A stretch of DNA of 64,000 nucleotides, taken from positions 186,001-250,000 of the forward strand of contig NZ_LASZ01000001.1 of NCBI RefSeq assembly GCF_001014645.1, written 5' to 3'. This stretch comes from Luteimonas sp. FCS-9 (GTDB taxonomy: Bacteria; Pseudomonadota; Gammaproteobacteria; Xanthomonadales; Xanthomonadaceae). The notes under the pieces were generated by a model that did not search any database, was not told where the DNA came from, and saw only the letters and a program-made list of their open reading frames with translations. The translations under genes and the position numbers were made by a program. Position 1 is the first letter of the stretch. Every line of letters starts with the position of its first letter. Below, piece after piece: positions 1-8,293 of this stretch.

Positions 1-691
1 TGCTGACCACCGCGTGCTTCTCGGCCTGCGGCAGGTTCTGCCGCAGCCAGCCCTTGCACTGCGCCAGCGACAGACCATGCGAGTACACGCGTTCGATGTC
101 GTCGAGCCGGCCGGTGCGCGAGAGCAGGTACTGGTGCACGCGCAGCTCGACCTCGCCGCAGATCCGCAGCGGCGAGGTCAGGAACAGGTCGAGCGTGGAC
201 TGGATCGTCCCCTGACCAGAGTTCTCGACCGGGACGACGCCGAAGTCGGCGTTGCCGGCGGCGACCTCGTCGAACACCTCCTCGATGCTCGCCAGCGGCA
301 GGCCCATCGCCGAATGGCCGAACTGCTTGTGCACGGCCTGTTGCGAGAACGTGCCCTCCGGCCCCAGGTAGCCGATCTTCAGCGGCTCCTGTTGAGCCAG
401 GCACGCCGACATGATCTCGCGGAACAGCCGCACCAGTTCGGTGTCCGACAGTGGGCCGTCGTTGCGGTCGACCACGCGGCGCAGCACCTGGGCCTCGCGC
501 TCGGGGCGGTAGTAGTCGACGGCGGCGGCGAGCTTGCCCTTGGCCTTGCCGACCTGGCGCGCGAACTGCGCGCGCTCGGCGATCAGCGTCTGGATCTGGT
601 GGTCGATGCCGTCGATCTGCGCGCGCACGGCGGCCAGGTCGGGCGGCGTCGCGGGCTTGTCGGCGGTCTTCTTCTTCGGCTTTGCGGCCAT
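1..691 (-). CDS. pheA: Chorismate mutase / prephenate dehydratase (P-protein), 3' part missing
   Basis: Bifunctional enzyme of phenylalanine synthesis, converting chorismate to prephenate and then phenylpyruvate. After a lysine-rich start (MAAKPKKKTADK) comes a chorismate mutase helix with the typical R..IDGID..I..LI.ER pattern and the Y-YRPEREAQVL segment. The prephenate dehydratase domain follows (IGYLGPEGTFSQQAV, then VPVENSGQGTI). The gene runs off the window start, so the end of the dehydratase domain and the ACT regulatory domain are not visible. Start at 691 is preferred because GAGAGG lies 6 nt upstream. An in-frame ATG at 697 would abut that ribosome site. It sits downstream of serC in the same direction, as in other Xanthomonads. 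Confidence 0.95.
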   Translation of the reverse strand, partial: MAAKPKKKTADKPATPPDLAAVRAQIDGIDHQIQTLIAERAQFARQVGKAKGKLAAAVDYYRPEREAQVLRRVVDRNDGPLSDTELVRLFREIMSACLAQQEPLKIGYLGPEGTFSQQAVHKQFGHSAMGLPLASIEEVFDEVAAGNADFGVVPVENSGQGTIQSTLDLFLTSPLRICGEVELRVHQYLLSRTGRLDDIERVYSHGLSLAQCKGWLRQNLPQAEKHAVVS

Positions 692-740
692 CAACATCCT
701 CTCAGAATCTGTGCGTGGTTACGGTCGCGCAGCGCGCCGG

Positions 741-764
741 TGCCGATGCCCGACGGCATCGGCA
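741..764 (-). terminator. Hairpin between serC and pheA
   Basis: A perfect 9-bp stem (GCCGATGCC / GGCATCGGC, loop CGAC), extendable by an A-T pair, lies between the serC stop and the pheA start. No T-run follows on either strand. It could be a weak terminator, an attenuator or an mRNA-processing site inside a serC-pheA transcript. Confidence 0.45.
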
Positions 765-776
765 TGGCATGCCCGC

Positions 777-1877
777 TCACCCGCGCCGCTGCTGGAAATC
801 CTGCATGTAGGCGACGAGCGCGCGGACGCCGTCGACCGGCATCGCGTTGTAGATCGACGCACGCATGCCGCCGAGCACGCGGTGGCCCTTGAGCCCGATC
901 AGCCCGGCCTCGCGCGCACCGGCCAGGAAATCGGCATCGAGCGCCGGATCGACGAGGAAGAACGGCACGTTCATGCGCGAGCGCACGTCCCGCGCGACAT
1001 CGTTGCGGTAGAAGCCGCCCGAGCCGTCGATCGCCGCGTACAGCAGACCGGCCTTCTCGTCGCTGCGCCGGTCGAACTCGGCGGTACCGCCCTGGTCGAG
1101 CATCCAGCGGAACACCTGTCCGGCCAGGTACCAGTTCCATGTGGGCGGGGTGTTGAGCATCGAGTCGTTGGCCAGGTGCGAGGCGTAGTTGAAGATGTCC
1201 GCACGCGGCTGGCCGGCCCGCTCGAGCAGGTCGCGGCGCACGACGACCACCGAGATCCCGACCGGGCCGAGGTTCTTCTGCGCGCCGGCATAGATCAGGC
1301 CGTAGCGCGAGATGTCGATCGGCTCGGACGCGATGCTGGAGCTGAAGTCGGCGAACAACGGCACATCGCCGGTGTCGGGCGCGGGCGCGCCCCAGGCAGG
1401 GCGGTACTCGACGCCGTGGATGGTCTCGTTGGCGGTGATGTGCACGTAGGCCGCGCCGGGGGTGAGGCCCCAGGTCTCGCGCGCCGGGATCGTGCGGAAG
1501 CCGTCGGCCTCGCCGCTGGCGGCGACGTTGACCGTCACCGCCGGGGTGAGCTGGCGCAGCGCCGTGCGCCCCCAGTGGCCGGTGACCACGTAGTCCACGG
1601 TGTCGCCGGGCGCCGCGAAGTTCAGTGCGATCAGTGCCTGCTGGGTCGTCGCGCCGCCCTGCAGGAACAGCACCGCATAATCGTCGGGCACGGCGAGCAG
1701 CGTGCGCAGGTCGGCCTCGGCCTGCGTCGCCACGGCCATGAATTCGGGCCCGCGGTGGCTCATCTCGACGATCGAGGCGCCGGCGTCGCCCCATTCGAGC
1801 ATGTCGGCCTGGGCCTGTTTCAGCACGCTTTCAGGCAGCGCCGCCGGTCCGGGGGCAAAGTTGTAGGCTCGCGCCAT
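777..1877 (-). CDS. serC: Phosphoserine aminotransferase
   Basis: 366-residue PLP enzyme that transaminates 3-phosphohydroxypyruvate in serine synthesis and also serves pyridoxine synthesis. The start [15 protein letters not shown] is the family's hallmark N-terminus and sets the start at 1877; the open frame extends further upstream without homology. Family segments include [16 protein letters not shown] near the active site, and [12 protein letters not shown] carrying the PLP lysine. The C-terminus ([22 protein letters not shown]) is intact. Length is normal. It is transcribed toward pheA and is divergent from msrP. Confidence 0.97.
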   Translation of the reverse strand: MARAYNFAPGPAALPESVLKQAQADMLEWGDAGASIVEMSHRGPEFMAVATQAEADLRTLLAVPDDYAVLFLQGGATTQQALIALNFAAPGDTVDYVVTGHWGRTALRQLTPAVTVNVAASGEADGFRTIPARETWGLTPGAAYVHITANETIHGVEYRPAWGAPAPDTGDVPLFADFSSSIASEPIDISRYGLIYAGAQKNLGPVGISVVVVRRDLLERAGQPRADIFNYASHLANDSMLNTPPTWNWYLAGQVFRWMLDQGGTAEFDRRSDEKAGLLYAAIDGSGGFYRNDVARDVRSRMNVPFFLVDPALDADFLAGAREAGLIGLKGHRVLGGMRASIYNAMPVDGVRALVAYMQDFQQRRG

Positions 1878-2008
1878 CGCTCGACTCCGCTTGTTCGCAG
1901 GCCGGCAAGTATGCCGCAGCGCAGCAGCCTTGACGCGCGGCCGATGGTTGCGATGGCAACGTATCCCGCGTTGCCCCATCTGCGGCGCGTATGCGCCAGG
2001 AGCCTGCG

Positions 2009-2974
2009 ATGTCACTGCGCGACGCCCTGCGGATTCCCGAGTCCGAGATCACCGACGAGGCCGTCTACCGCGACCGCCGTCGCCTGCTCGCCCTGCTGGC
2101 CGCGACCCCCGCGCTGGGGTTGGCCGGCTGCGCCGGCGCCGAGCCGCCGCCGCCCAGCACCGCCCGGGTCGCGCCCGCCCAGGCGCGCAGCGGCTTCCGG
2201 ACCGACGAAGCGCTCACCCGCTACGAGGACATCACCTCGTACAACAACTTCTACGAGTTCGGCACCGGCAAGGCCGACCCCTCGCGCGCGGCCAAGACCC
2301 TGCGCACCGCGCCCTGGAGCGTGGAGGTGGCCGGCGAATGCGCCAAACCCGGGCGTATCGCGCTGGAGGACCTGCTGCGCGGCATCGCCAGTGAGGAACG
2401 CATCTATCGCCTGCGCTGCGTGGAGGGCTGGTCGATGGTGATCCCGTGGACCGGCGTGCCGCTGGCCGCGGTGCTGCGCCGGTTCGAGCCCACGGCCAAG
2501 GCCAAGTACGTGGCGTTCACCACGCTCGCCGACCGCGAGCAGATGCCCGGCCTGCGCTTCCGCTCGATCCGCTGGCCGTATCGCGAGGGCCTGCGCATCG
2601 ACGAGGCGATGCACCCGCTCGCGTTCCTGGCCACCGGCCTGTACGGCAAGGCCTTGCCGCAACAGAACGGCGCGCCGCTGCGTTTGGTCGTGCCATGGAA
2701 GTACGGCTTCAAGAGCATCAAGTCGATCGTGCAGATCCGCTTCGTCGAGCGCATGCCCAGCACCGCCTGGAACGACCTGCAGCCCTCGGAGTACGGCTTC
2801 TTCAGCAACGTCAACCCGGCGGTCGACCACCCGCGCTGGAGCCAGAAGACCGAACGCCGGATTGCCGGGACCAACCGGCTGCTCGCCAACCGCATCGAGA
2901 CCCGCCCGTTCAACGGCTACGCCGACCAGGTGGCCGCGCTCTACGCCGGCATGGACCTGCGCAAGTGGTACTGA
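2009..2974 (+). CDS. msrP: Periplasmic methionine sulfoxide reductase, molybdopterin subunit
   Basis: MsrP (YedY) reduces methionine sulfoxide in periplasmic proteins using a molybdopterin cofactor. 321 residues. Start 2009 follows AGGAG with 6-nt spacing. A twin-arginine type signal ([17 protein letters not shown]) covers about residues 24-45. The body has the family's YNNFYEFG segment, the Mo-ligand cysteine in [15 protein letters not shown], and FKSIKSIV near the C-terminal half. It ends in the conserved LRKWY-type tail. The quinol-oxidising partner msrQ overlaps its 3' end, so the pair is co-transcribed. Confidence 0.95.
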   Translation: MSLRDALRIPESEITDEAVYRDRRRLLALLAATPALGLAGCAGAEPPPPSTARVAPAQARSGFRTDEALTRYEDITSYNNFYEFGTGKADPSRAAKTLRTAPWSVEVAGECAKPGRIALEDLLRGIASEERIYRLRCVEGWSMVIPWTGVPLAAVLRRFEPTAKAKYVAFTTLADREQMPGLRFRSIRWPYREGLRIDEAMHPLAFLATGLYGKALPQQNGAPLRLVVPWKYGFKSIKSIVQIRFVERMPSTAWNDLQPSEYGFFSNVNPAVDHPRWSQKTERRIAGTNRLLANRIETRPFNGYADQVAALYAGMDLRKWY

Positions 2975-3630
2975 CCCCTGCGCCGGCTCGCGCGCCGCGG
3001 CGCGCGGCGACGCCGACCGGCATCGTCGCGGGCAAGGCGCTGGTGCACGTGCTGGCGCTGGCGCCTCTGGGCTGGCTGGGCTGGCGCGTATGGGGCGTGC
3101 TCGGCGGCGGCAACATCGACGCGCTCGGCGCCGAACCGGTGGTCGCGATCGAGCACGAACTGGGCACCGGCGCGCTGCGCCTGCTGCTGCTCACGCTGGC
3201 GATCACGCCGCTGCGCCAGGCCACCGGCTGGACCGCGCCACTGCGCTTCCGGCGGATGCTCGGGCTGTACGCGTTCGCCTACGCCAGCCTGCACTTCGCC
3301 GCGTGGCTGGCACTGGACCTGGTGGGCGACCTGTCGCAGGTCGCGACCGAAATCGCGCGGCGACCCTACATCACCGTCGGGTTCCTCGCCTGGCTGCTGC
3401 TGGTGCCGCTGGCCGTGACCTCGACCCGCGGCTGGATGCGACGCCTGGGACGCAACTGGGGCCGGCTGCACCGCCTGGTCTATGCGATCGCGGCGCTGGC
3501 GGTGCTGCACTTCTGGTGGATCGTGAAATCCGACTGGCGCGAGCCCGCGTTGTATGCGGGCCTGCTGACCGTGCTGCTGGGCTGGCGCGTTTGGAAGGCG
3601 GTGGCGAGGCGCCGGGTGGCCGCGCGCTGA
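2965..3630 (+). CDS. msrQ: Heme-binding membrane subunit of MsrPQ
   Basis: MsrQ (YedZ) passes electrons from the quinone pool to MsrP. About 221 residues with five to six hydrophobic helices and the expected histidines ([27 protein letters not shown]). No ATG gives a full-length protein. GTG at 2965 overlaps msrP by 10 bp and keeps the first helix intact. CTG at 2971 is a poorer alternative. The ribosome site is weak, which suggests translational coupling to msrP. Confidence 0.92.
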   Translation: MVLTPAPARAPRRAATPTGIVAGKALVHVLALAPLGWLGWRVWGVLGGGNIDALGAEPVVAIEHELGTGALRLLLLTLAITPLRQATGWTAPLRFRRMLGLYAFAYASLHFAAWLALDLVGDLSQVATEIARRPYITVGFLAWLLLVPLAVTSTRGWMRRLGRNWGRLHRLVYAIAALAVLHFWWIVKSDWREPALYAGLLTVLLGWRVWKAVARRRVAAR

Positions 3631-3651
3631 TCGCGACTCCGCTCGCGCCTT

Positions 3652-3888
3652 TCAGCGGCCTGCGAGCAACGCTGCGCGACGCCGGGCGTGTTCGTCCGTG
3701 TCGATCGCGCCTTCGCGATGCAGCCGGTCGAGTTCGACGACCTGGGCGACGAGCCCCACGTCGCGCACGGGCGGCGGCGGCGTACGTCGGCTGCGCCGGA
3801 TCGCCCAAACGATGATGCCGACCACGGTCGCGGGGATCGCGAGCATGCACAACAGGATGATCCAGTGCCAGATGCTGAAGGTGCCCAT
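3652..3888 (-). CDS. Small membrane protein with SHOCT-like C-terminus
   Basis: 78 residues. One N-terminal transmembrane helix (about residues 6-30, WHWIILLCMLAIPATVVGII), then a basic stretch RRSRR and a proline run. The end (LDRLHREGAIDTDEHARRRAALL) fits the SHOCT short C-terminal domain found on many small membrane proteins. Function is unknown. It is convergent with msrQ and lies just downstream of the FHA gene on the same strand, so the two may be co-transcribed. Confidence 0.75.
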   Translation of the reverse strand: MGTFSIWHWIILLCMLAIPATVVGIIVWAIRRSRRTPPPPVRDVGLVAQVVELDRLHREGAIDTDEHARRRAALLAGR

Positions 3889-3922
3889 GCGTTCGCTCCG
3901 TCGAGAATTCGGTCCGGGGGCG

Positions 3923-4729
3923 TCAACCCGCGCCGAACAGCAGCAGCGCGCCCAGCGCGGCGGCGATCAGCAGCGCGGCGAGCAGCAGCCACGGCAGCCG
4001 CAGGCGACCCGGCGACGGCGCGTCGAACCGGTCTGCGCCGTCGTCAGCATCGTCCGCGTGCCCGAGGCCGAACGTGGCCGCGCCCGCGCGCGCAGGCGCC
4101 TCGACGACGAAGCGGTGGTGCGCATCGAACACGATCTGGTCGCCCGGCTGCAGCAGCGCGTCGCGCACGGCCTCGCCGTTGACCACGCTGCCTTCGGGCG
4201 AGCCCAGGTCGACCAGCCGCACCCGCTCGCCGACGCGTTCGAGCCGGGCATGCCGGTCGGCGAAGGCCGGATCGTCGATGCGGATGTCGGCCTCGGCATG
4301 GCGACCGATCACGCGGGCGCGGTCGAGCGTGAAGCAGCGCCCGTGGTAGCGGCCGCCAAGGCCCCGCAGCACCATGCGCGGATCGGGCTCGGCCGGATCG
4401 CCGCGCACCGGCTCGTCCGCCAGCGGCGACGCCGCCGGCTGGCCCGGCACCAGACGCAGCTCGTGCCCGTCGACGAAGATCGCATCGCCCGCGCGCAGCA
4501 TCGCCATGCGCTGGATGCGCCGCCCGTTGACGTGGACGCCGCCGATGTCCTCGCCCACGGTCAGCCAGACGCCGCGGCGGTCCACGCAGAAGCGCACGCA
4601 CGGCGCCGCGTCGTCGTCGACCGGGCCGAGCCCGGCGCCGTCCGCGCGCAGGCCGATGCCGAGCATGCCCACGTCGAGGGGCAGCTCGTCGGTCGGGGAG
4701 CCGGGGAAACGCAGCTTGAGCGCGGTCAT
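3923..4729 (-). CDS. Tail-anchored FHA-domain protein
   Basis: 268 residues from the ATG at 4729 (MTALKLRF). The central FHA domain is clear: VIGRHAEADIRIDD, then DRHARLERVGERVRLVDLGS and VVNGE, the phosphothreonine-binding core with the GR and H motifs. An earlier block (VHVNGRRIQR...LRAGDAIFVDGHELRLVP) looks like a second, degenerate FHA fold. A C-terminal hydrophobic helix (PWLLLAALLIAAALGALLLF) makes it tail-anchored. FHA proteins often serve T6SS signalling, and a T6SS locus starts 4 kb downstream. A direct link is inference. Confidence 0.85.
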   Translation of the reverse strand: MTALKLRFPGSPTDELPLDVGMLGIGLRADGAGLGPVDDDAAPCVRFCVDRRGVWLTVGEDIGGVHVNGRRIQRMAMLRAGDAIFVDGHELRLVPGQPAASPLADEPVRGDPAEPDPRMVLRGLGGRYHGRCFTLDRARVIGRHAEADIRIDDPAFADRHARLERVGERVRLVDLGSPEGSVVNGEAVRDALLQPGDQIVFDAHHRFVVEAPARAGAATFGLGHADDADDGADRFDAPSPGRLRLPWLLLAALLIAAALGALLLFGAG

Positions 4730-4833
4730 GCGGCGGGAATCTAGCACGAGCGACGGCGCCCGCCGCATCCGTCACTTGGTCGATGCGCCGCCGCGCCGCA
4801 GAATGGGCGCCCAATCCAGGCAGAGCGACCGAC

Positions 4834-5106
4834 ATGTCCGGCATCGACATCACCCATTCCCACTCCCTGCCCCCGGCGCAGGCGCGCACCGCGGTCGAGG
4901 ACGTCGCCCGCACGCTGGCCGAGCGCTTCGACATGCAGTACGCCTGGGACGGCGACACGCTGAACTTCAACCGCTCCGGCGTGGACGGCGCGATCGCGCT
5001 GCTGCCCGACAGCCTGCGCGTCACCGCCAAGCTCGGCTTCCTGCTCTCGGCGATGCGCGGGCCGATCGAGGCCGAGATCCGGCGCGAGCTGTCGGAGCGG
5101 TTCTGA
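4834..5106 (+). CDS. Polyhydroxyalkanoic acid system family protein
   Basis: 90 residues from ATG 4834 (MSGIDITHSHSL); an upstream in-frame ATG at 4783 would add an unconserved leader. The pattern ITHSHSL...A...ED.A..LAERFDM.Y.WDGDTL.F.RSGVDG and GFLLSAMRGPIE.EI is that of the PHA_gran_rgn family. These are small proteins associated with polyhydroxyalkanoate granules in many bacteria that lack other pha genes nearby. It stands alone between the divergent FHA gene and tRNA-Val. Confidence 0.85.
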   Translation: MSGIDITHSHSLPPAQARTAVEDVARTLAERFDMQYAWDGDTLNFNRSGVDGAIALLPDSLRVTAKLGFLLSAMRGPIEAEIRRELSERF

Positions 5107-5145
5107 CGCCGTTTCGTGCCCGGGCGACACGTCCGCACGCCGCGC

Positions 5146-5174
5146 TTGTCGACGCGCCGATTCGACCGTAGAAT
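5146..5174 (+). promoter_or_regulatory. Predicted promoter of tRNA-Val
   Basis: TTGTCG (5146-5151) and TAGAAT (5169-5174) are separated by 17 bp, about 90 bp before the mature tRNA 5' end. TAGAAT recurs as a -10-like element in front of several other genes here (near 5464, 8259 and 17617). Confidence 0.65.
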
Positions 5175-5262
5175 GCGCGTCCCGATCGCACCGGCGGCCT
5201 CGCGGCCACGGCGATGCGGACAACGGAACGCCCATGTTCCCGCGTCCGGGCGACAGCGTTTC

Positions 5263-5337
5263 GGGCGGTTAGCTCAGCGGTAGAGCATTGCCTTCACACG
5301 GCAAGGGTCGCAGGTTCGAACCCTGCACCGCCCACCA
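5263..5337 (+). tRNA. tRNA-Val (anticodon CAC)
   Basis: A complete 75-nt cloverleaf with encoded CCA. The acceptor stem GGGCGGT pairs with ACCGCCC. The D arm is GCTC/GAGC. The anticodon stem TTGCC/GGCAA holds loop TTCACAC, giving anticodon CAC for GTG codons. The T arm is GCAGG TTCGAAC CCTGC. Discriminator base is A. It reads GTG, a frequent valine codon in this GC-rich genome. Confidence 0.97.
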
Positions 5338-5350
5338 GCAGCATCGAACG

Positions 5351-5373
5351 AGCCGGCCCAGCGCCGGCTTTTT
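5351..5373 (+). terminator. Rho-independent terminator of tRNA-Val
   Basis: Stem AGCCGGC / GCCGGCT with loop CCAGC, followed by five T residues, 14 nt after the tRNA CCA end. Confidence 0.9.
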
Positions 5374-5483
5374 CGTGTCTGCGGTCCGGAAGCAAGCGCC
5401 CGTCGATCGCAGCGCGACGGCAGCCACCCGCCAGCACGCCGACCGCGCCGCGACGCCCCGCGTAGAATGCCCGTGACGGCGCC

Positions 5484-6119
5484 GTGGGCGCCCTGCGTGG
5501 AGTGGTTGTGCGCCTGATCGATCGTCTGCCCCCGTGGCTGCACGACTGGCTCGACATCGTCGTGCCGGTCGGCCAGATCCTGCTGATCCTGCTCGTGGCG
5601 TGGCTGCTGCGGCTGCTGATGCGCCGGCTGATCGAGCGGGTCGGACATCGCTACACGCTGCCGCCCGAGGCGGTGGTGGGCGCGCGGCGGGTGATGACGT
5701 TCCTGATCTACGCGGCGGCGCTGTTGCTGGCGCTCGAGCGCATGGGCGTGTCGGGCACGGTGCTGTGGACCGCATTCACCGGTTTCGCGGCGGTCGGCGC
5801 GGTGGCGTTCTTCGCGGCCTGGAGCGTGCTGTCGAACATCTTCTGCACGATGCTGATCCTGACCACGCGCCCGTTCCGGCTCTACGACCACGTCGAGCTG
5901 CTGGAGAACGGCGAGAAGCCCGGCCTGCGCGGCCAGGTGGTCGACATCAACGTGGTCTACACGACGCTGCGCGAGACCGACGAGGGTGATGGCGCGGGCA
6001 CGGTACTGCAGGTGCCCAACAGCCTGTTCTTCCAGCGTGCGTTGCGGCGCTGGCGCGGCGGCGCGCTGCCCGAGCCCAAGGGCGCGGGCGCCAAGCGCGG
6101 CGATCCGCTCGACGTGTGA
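5484..6119 (+). CDS. MscS-family mechanosensitive channel-like protein
   Basis: About 211 residues if GTG 5484 is used. GTG 5508 is an alternative with GGAG just upstream and gives 203 residues starting MRLIDRLPPWL. Two to three hydrophobic helices are followed by the pore-lining pattern GFAAVGAVAFFAAWSVLSNIF and the start of a beta domain (PFRLYDHVEL...VVDINVVYTTLR), then VPNSLFFQ as in MscS. It is short for the family and lacks a C-terminal vestibule extension. Likely an osmotic release channel in the inner membrane. Confidence 0.82.
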   Translation: MGALRGVVVRLIDRLPPWLHDWLDIVVPVGQILLILLVAWLLRLLMRRLIERVGHRYTLPPEAVVGARRVMTFLIYAAALLLALERMGVSGTVLWTAFTGFAAVGAVAFFAAWSVLSNIFCTMLILTTRPFRLYDHVELLENGEKPGLRGQVVDINVVYTTLRETDEGDGAGTVLQVPNSLFFQRALRRWRGGALPEPKGAGAKRGDPLDV

Positions 6120-6159
6120 CAACGCGCGGCGGACTTGAACGTTCGCCGCGACCGGACCT

Positions 6160-6507
6160 TCAGTCCACGACCGCCGAGACGACGATTTCGATCTTCCAGT
6201 CGGGATCGGCGAGCCGCGCCTCGACCGTCGCCCGCGCGGGCGCCTGGCCGGGCACGACCCAGCGGTCCCACTCGGCGTTCATGCCATCGAAGTCGGCGAT
6301 GTCGGCCAGGTACACCTGCGCCTGCAGGATGCGGGTCTTGTCGCTGCCGGCCTGCGCGAGCAGCGCATCGATCGCGGCCAGCACCTCGCGGGTCTGGACG
6401 GCGATGTCGGCGCCCGCGGTCTCGGGCACCTGGCCGGCGCAGTAGACGATGCCGTTATGGATGCTGGCTTCTGACATGCGCGGGCCGGCGTCGATGCGCT
6501 CGATCAT
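6160..6507 (-). CDS. RidA/YjgF-family protein
   Basis: 115 residues. Reads as a Rid family member (IHNGIVYCAGQVPE, TREVLAAIDALLAQAGSDKTRILQ, VYLADIADFDGMN, PARATVEARLADPDWKIEI). Canonical RidA hydrolyses reactive enamine/imine intermediates. The arginine in PARATVE, needed for that activity, is present. It lies alone between two convergent or divergent neighbours. Confidence 0.9.
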   Translation of the reverse strand: MIERIDAGPRMSEASIHNGIVYCAGQVPETAGADIAVQTREVLAAIDALLAQAGSDKTRILQAQVYLADIADFDGMNAEWDRWVVPGQAPARATVEARLADPDWKIEIVVSAVVD

Positions 6508-6588
6508 GGGGGTGGTCCTGGACGTGACGGGCGGCCACGGTAGCGAGCGCGCGCAGGGCGCGGCAAGCGCTGCGCCCCTCGGCGTGGG

Positions 6589-6852
6589 TCAACGCAGCTG
6601 GCTGTCCTTACTGCCGCGCCGGTTGTAGCCGGTCGCGGCCCGGTCCTCGTCCTGCTGCGCCTGGCAGTCCACGCACAGGCGCACGCCGGGCACGGCGACG
6701 CGGCGCGCCTCGGGGATCGGGGCATCGCATTCCTCGCATCGGGTCAGCCCCGGGCCGCTGCGCAACTGGCTGCGCGCGCGCTCGATCGCGTCCTTGACGG
6801 TCGCGTCGATCTGGTCCTGCACCGCTCCGTCGCCTGCCCATCCGGTCGCCAT
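6589..6852 (-). CDS. DksA/TraR-type C4 zinc-finger protein
   Basis: 87 residues. A short helical N-terminus precedes the four-cysteine finger CEECDAPIPEARR...CVDCQ. This is the pattern of the small YbiI/TraR-like DksA relatives. Such proteins bind the RNA polymerase secondary channel or are of unknown function. It lacks the long coiled coil of true DksA, so a DksA replacement role is unlikely. Confidence 0.88.
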   Translation of the reverse strand: MATGWAGDGAVQDQIDATVKDAIERARSQLRSGPGLTRCEECDAPIPEARRVAVPGVRLCVDCQAQQDEDRAATGYNRRGSKDSQLR

Positions 6853-6943
6853 GGCCGACTCCTGCCTGTGTCCAACGCCTGGACGAGCCTAGCAATGCGC
6901 GCGTGGCCGCAGGATGAGCGGCGCCGGCCGGCATAATGGCGCG

Positions 6944-8197
6944 ATGTCCGACGCGCCCCGCTCCCCTGCTCTGTCCCGCCTGGCCATCGTCGGCGGCGGC
7001 CCGGCCGGGCTGTTCGCCGCGCAGATCGCCCGCGCTGCGGGCGCGGAGGTCGACCTGTTCGACGCCAAGGGGTCGGTCGGCCGCAAGTTCCTGATCGCGG
7101 GCAAGGGCGGGCTGAACCTGACCCATTCCGAGCCTCGGCCGGCATTCGATGCCCGCTACGGCGCACGCGCGGACGCGGTCGGGCGCTGGCTCGACGGCTT
7201 TGACGCGCAGGCGCTGCGCGACTGGGCCGCGGCCCGCGGCGTGCCGACCTTCGTCGGCAGCTCGGGACGGGTCTTCCCGCAGGATCTCAAGGCCGCGCCG
7301 CTGCTGCGCGGCTGGGTCCGCCAGTTGCGCGAAGACGGCGTGCGGTTCCACGTGCAGCACCGCTGGACGGGCTGGGATGCCGACGGCCACCTGACGTTCG
7401 AGACACCGCACGGGCCGCACGTGCAGGCCGCCGACGCCACGGTGCTGGCGCTGGGCGGCGGCAGCTGGCCCGAACTCGGCTCCGACGGCGCTTGGCAACC
7501 GCTGCTCGCCGCGCGTGGCGTCGACGTCGCGCCGCTGGCGCCGGCCAACTGCGGGTTCGACATCGGCTGGAGCGCGCATCTGGCGCAGCGCCATGCCGGT
7601 GCGCCGCTCAAGCCGGTGGTGCTGCATTGGCGCGACGCCGACGGCGCGCCGCACGCGCTGCAGGGCGAATGCGTGCTGACCGCGACCGGCATCGAGGGCA
7701 GCGCGATCTACGCGATCTCCGGCGCGCTGCGCGATGCGATCGCGCGCGACGGCAGCACGGTGCTCGAACTCGACCTCGCACCGGGGCGCGACGCCGCGCG
7801 CCTGCAACGCGACCTCGCACGCCCCCGCGGACGCCGCAGCGTCGGCGAGCACCTGCGCCGCGCGACCGGCCTGGACGCCGCCAAGACCGCGCTGCTGTTC
7901 GAGCGGCTCGACCGCGCGGCGCTGGACGACCCCGCCCGCGTGGCCGGCGCGATCAAGCGGTTGCCGCTGACGCTGCGCGCGCCACGCCCGCTGGCCGAGG
8001 CCATCAGCAGCGCCGGTGGCGTGCGTTTCGAGGCGCTCGACGACGCGCTGATGCTGCACGCGTCGCCGGGCACGTTCGTCGCCGGCGAGATGATCGACTG
8101 GGAAGCGCCGACCGGCGGCTACCTGCTCACCGCGTGCTTCGCCAGCGGCATGCGCGCCGCGCAGGGCGCGCTGGCGTGGATGCGCCGCGCAGGCTGA
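6944..8197 (+). CDS. NAD(P)/FAD-dependent flavoprotein (TIGR03862/HI0933-like)
   Basis: 417 residues from ATG 6944. The N-terminal dinucleotide-binding motif is VGGGPAGLFAAQIARAAG. FLIAGKGGLNLTHSE is characteristic of the HI0933/BaiN superfamily. The C-terminal FAD contact FVAGEMIDWEAPTGGYLL is intact. Length and the DWEAPTGGY variant match the PP_4765-type subgroup. The substrate is unknown. A CATAAT sequence just before the ATG may serve as a -10 element. Confidence 0.88.
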   Translation: MSDAPRSPALSRLAIVGGGPAGLFAAQIARAAGAEVDLFDAKGSVGRKFLIAGKGGLNLTHSEPRPAFDARYGARADAVGRWLDGFDAQALRDWAAARGVPTFVGSSGRVFPQDLKAAPLLRGWVRQLREDGVRFHVQHRWTGWDADGHLTFETPHGPHVQAADATVLALGGGSWPELGSDGAWQPLLAARGVDVAPLAPANCGFDIGWSAHLAQRHAGAPLKPVVLHWRDADGAPHALQGECVLTATGIEGSAIYAISGALRDAIARDGSTVLELDLAPGRDAARLQRDLARPRGRRSVGEHLRRATGLDAAKTALLFERLDRAALDDPARVAGAIKRLPLTLRAPRPLAEAISSAGGVRFEALDDALMLHASPGTFVAGEMIDWEAPTGGYLLTACFASGMRAAQGALAWMRRAG

Positions 8198-8293
8198 CGG
8201 CGGCGCGGCGCCTGCGACAACCGGCGAGCTCACGCGACGCGGGCCGCGGACGACGCGCTAGAATCGAGCACGCATCCCAACGCGAGTTTTGCC

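Noticed and set aside
5263-5373. tRNA gene as an integration site of a genomic island
   Set aside because: No integrase and no direct repeat of the tRNA 3' end was found in the window.
6160-6507. Chorismate mutase-type AroH reading of the small RidA-like gene
   Set aside because: The RidA arginine and family motifs fit throughout.
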